Shown: piece by piece, positions 62,685 through 64,000 of the stretch
How positions within the stretch are numbered: the stretch's first letter is position 1
Layout: every line of letters starts with the position of its first letter
NCBI GenBank assembly: GCA_947492375.1
Contig: CANLMI010000001.1
Span: forward strand, 1,240,001 to 1,304,000
DNA from: an uncultured Kordiimonas sp.
Lineage (GTDB): Bacteria > Pseudomonadota > Alphaproteobacteria > Sphingomonadales > Kordiimonadaceae
Direction: 5' to 3'
Length of the DNA stretch: 64,000 nt
Translations under genes and position numbers: made by a program
Notes under the pieces: model-generated
What the model saw: the letters and a program-made list of their open reading frames with translations, nothing else
Told to the model about the DNA's origin: nothing
The model's database searches: none

Positions 62685-63394
62685 AAGCTGCAAACTATAC
62701 TGCGGCCGCGCGCCAGCAAGGTAAAACCCTTCGGCTCAAGATGCTTGCCGCCATCCATATTGCCAAGAAAGAGCTGGCTCTGGATGATGATACGTACCGC
62801 GATCTTTTGGAAACCCGCTACAATAAACGATCGAGCGCGAAGCTATCGGTAAAGCAGCTGATGGATCTGATCGAGCATTTCAAAGGACTGGGCTTCAAGG
62901 CGAAAAAGGCACCGCCAAAACGCGCCAAGGCTAAAAAGCTGGCTGATGATGACCTATCAGCGAAAATCCGCGCGCTCTGGATATCGCTGTATCATTTAGG
63001 TGTGGTCAGAGACCCTGCTGAGACGGCTTTAAGCGCGTTCGTGAAGCGCATGGCGCAGGTCGATGCGCTTCAATGGATGGACGGTGAAGACGCTTACAAG
63101 GTGATTGAAGCCCTCAAAGGAATGGCCACCCGCGAAGCGAACGTCAATTGGGGGCCATATCTCCATATGATGCAATCGATCCCTGCCGATCCGCGCAAGC
63201 GGGTTATCGAAGCCCAGGTGAATATGGTGACGGAAGGGATCAAGGCTGGCCATTGCAGCGCTGGCGATTTGATCGATGCCCTGGAGCCAATCGGCGGGCA
63301 GTTTTTCAGGCTTCAATCCTATAAACCGACGCCGCTTGATCAGGTGATTGAAAACCTCGGCAGGATTGTACGTGAGGTGAAAGGAAAAGCGTGA
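62678..63394 (+). CDS. GemA/Mu gp16-family regulatory protein
   Basis: 238 residues. The N-terminal half matches the gp16 family (DUF1018): LRLKMLAAIHIAKKELALDDDTYRDLLETRYNKRSSAKLSVKQLMDLIEHFKGLGF. This is followed by a basic linker and a longer C-terminal domain (ALWISLYHLGVVRDPAETALSAFVKR). In Mu, GemA modulates host gene expression and replication. It follows the transposase directly, where Mu has the B gene. Confidence 0.88.
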   Translation: MVKAANYTAAARQQGKTLRLKMLAAIHIAKKELALDDDTYRDLLETRYNKRSSAKLSVKQLMDLIEHFKGLGFKAKKAPPKRAKAKKLADDDLSAKIRALWISLYHLGVVRDPAETALSAFVKRMAQVDALQWMDGEDAYKVIEALKGMATREANVNWGPYLHMMQSIPADPRKRVIEAQVNMVTEGIKAGHCSAGDLIDALEPIGGQFFRLQSYKPTPLDQVIENLGRIVREVKGKA

Positions 63395-63780
63395 GCAATC
63401 TGCCTGACATACTACAGGAGATCGAGGATCTTGTCGGCCTGAGCGCAGCAATCGCTATTGCTGACGCCAAAGGCGGAACACGCGCGTATATTCCAGCGAA
63501 GATCAGTGATAACGGGCACTGGCTGGTAGCAACCGTTGGCCGCGAAAAAGCTGATAAAATCTGCGCGCATTTTGCCGTGAATGGTCAGGGCGACAGGCAT
63601 TTGATACCGATGGCTGGCAACCTTGCGACAGCACGAAAACATAACGCCATCAGGAAAATGGTTGACGAAAATACCCCAATTGACATTATAGCACGCACAG
63701 CCGGGTGTCATCGCCGTACCGTGTTTAGGGTCGCCTCCAAGGAACCGCAAACATTACCGCTATTTGATCAGGAGGGGTGA
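63391..63780 (+). CDS. Mor-family middle transcription activator
   Basis: 129 residues from GTG 63391, overlapping the gemA stop (GTGA). LVGLSAAIAIADAKGGTRAYIP is the dimerisation domain, and the C-terminal HTH (AIRKMVDENTPIDIIARTAGCHRRTVFRV) is typical of Mor/C activators. It should turn on middle or late phage promoters. Followed by a hairpin. Confidence 0.87.
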   Translation: MSNLPDILQEIEDLVGLSAAIAIADAKGGTRAYIPAKISDNGHWLVATVGREKADKICAHFAVNGQGDRHLIPMAGNLATARKHNAIRKMVDENTPIDIIARTAGCHRRTVFRVASKEPQTLPLFDQEG

Positions 63781-63821
63781 CACGTGTCACCCTTAAGAAC
63801 CTACAGCATCTCCCCTAGTTT

Positions 63822-63845
63822 AGCTCCATCAACGGAGCTTTTTTT
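63822..63845 (+). terminator. Hairpin between mor and the endolysin gene
   Basis: AGCTCC-ATCAAC-GGAGCT followed by seven T. A good intrinsic terminator, which also contains the GGAG that would serve as ribosome binding site for the ATG at 63846, so the stem can hide it. Confidence 0.8.
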
Positions 63846-64000
63846 ATGCACAAAAACAATAGTATGCACCGGGACGATAAATTCATTTATGCGCTTGGCC
63901 AAACGCTCGCGCATGAAGGTGGCTTTGTTGATCACCCTTCTGATCCGGGCGGCGCAACCAAATATGGCATATCGCTTCGGTTCCTGCGCTCCCGGGGCGA
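63846..64000 (+). CDS. GH108-type phage endolysin/muramidase (5' part, cut by window edge)
   Basis: 51 codons are visible: MHKNNSMHRDDKFIYALGQT then LAHEGGFVDHPSDPGGATKYGIS. The EGG...DPGGATxxGIS block is the signature of glycoside hydrolase family 108 (TtsA/secretion-activator type), with the catalytic Glu in EGG. It would cut the peptidoglycan glycan strand for host lysis. An internal ATG at 63864 is an alternative start. No signal peptide is seen. Confidence 0.85.
   Translation, partial: MHKNNSMHRDDKFIYALGQTLAHEGGFVDHPSDPGGATKYGISLRFLRSRG

Overview
The window looks like a chromosome segment of a moderate-GC alphaproteobacterium. The evidence is the gene order (rpsM-rpsK-rpoA-rplQ directly after secY-adk, no rpmJ, infA or map in the spc region, and htrA-rarA-crcB downstream of rplQ) and proteins of alphaproteobacterial length such as a 338-aa RpoA. 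The style of the accessory proteins would fit a marine lineage such as Kordiimonadales, but genus and species cannot be fixed from this sequence alone.

Layout. (1) 1-5000: the start of a fluoride channel gene (crcB/fluC), a DUF429-like gene, a sulfotransferase, rarA and an HtrA/DegP protease. (2) 5181-37748: one continuous minus-strand block of the transcription and translation machinery. Read 5'->3' on the minus strand it is tRNA-Tyr, tRNA-Gly, tuf, tRNA-Trp, secE, nusG, rplK, rplA, rplJ, rplL, rpoB, rpoC, rpsL, rpsG, fusA, tuf, then the S10, spc and alpha operons (rpsJ ... secY, adk, rpsM, rpsK, rpoA, rplQ). The two tuf genes encode the same protein. Three good sigma70-type promoters (upstream of tRNA-Tyr, rpsL and rpsM) and several hairpin terminators or attenuators can be read directly. 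(3) 37.9-53.5 kb, ordinary accessory and metabolic genes: galM, an outer-membrane barrel, a GT2/GT-C glycosyltransferase pair, a YtrA-type GntR regulator with an ABC exporter and small ORFs, rlmB, a cyclase-family hydrolase, a trans-3-hydroxyproline dehydratase-like enzyme, an M24 peptidase, and a large sortilin/BNR-repeat exported protein.

(4) 53.5-57.1 kb: a repeat-bearing intergenic region, then an AT-rich quorum-sensing cluster: a 65-aa ORF, a LuxR-type regulator, a divergent LuxI-type autoinducer synthase with a C-terminal extension, and a second, more degenerate LuxR-type regulator. An 18-bp sequence is repeated exactly at both edges of this cluster; at the left edge it leads into an 11-bp-arm inverted repeat. 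(5) 57.1-64 kb: the left arm of a Mu-like transposable prophage: repressor, Ner, ParB-like protein, small early proteins, a DDE transposase of MuA type, GemA (gp16), a Mor-type activator, and the start of a GH108-type endolysin. No MuB-like ATPase is visible. The window ends inside the phage, so its right end and late genes are not seen.

The most interesting part is the LuxR-LuxI-LuxR cassette abutting the Mu-like prophage repressor. Either the prophage inserted next to a quorum-sensing island, or the cassette belongs to the mobile unit. The shared 18-bp repeat gives a testable handle on which is true.
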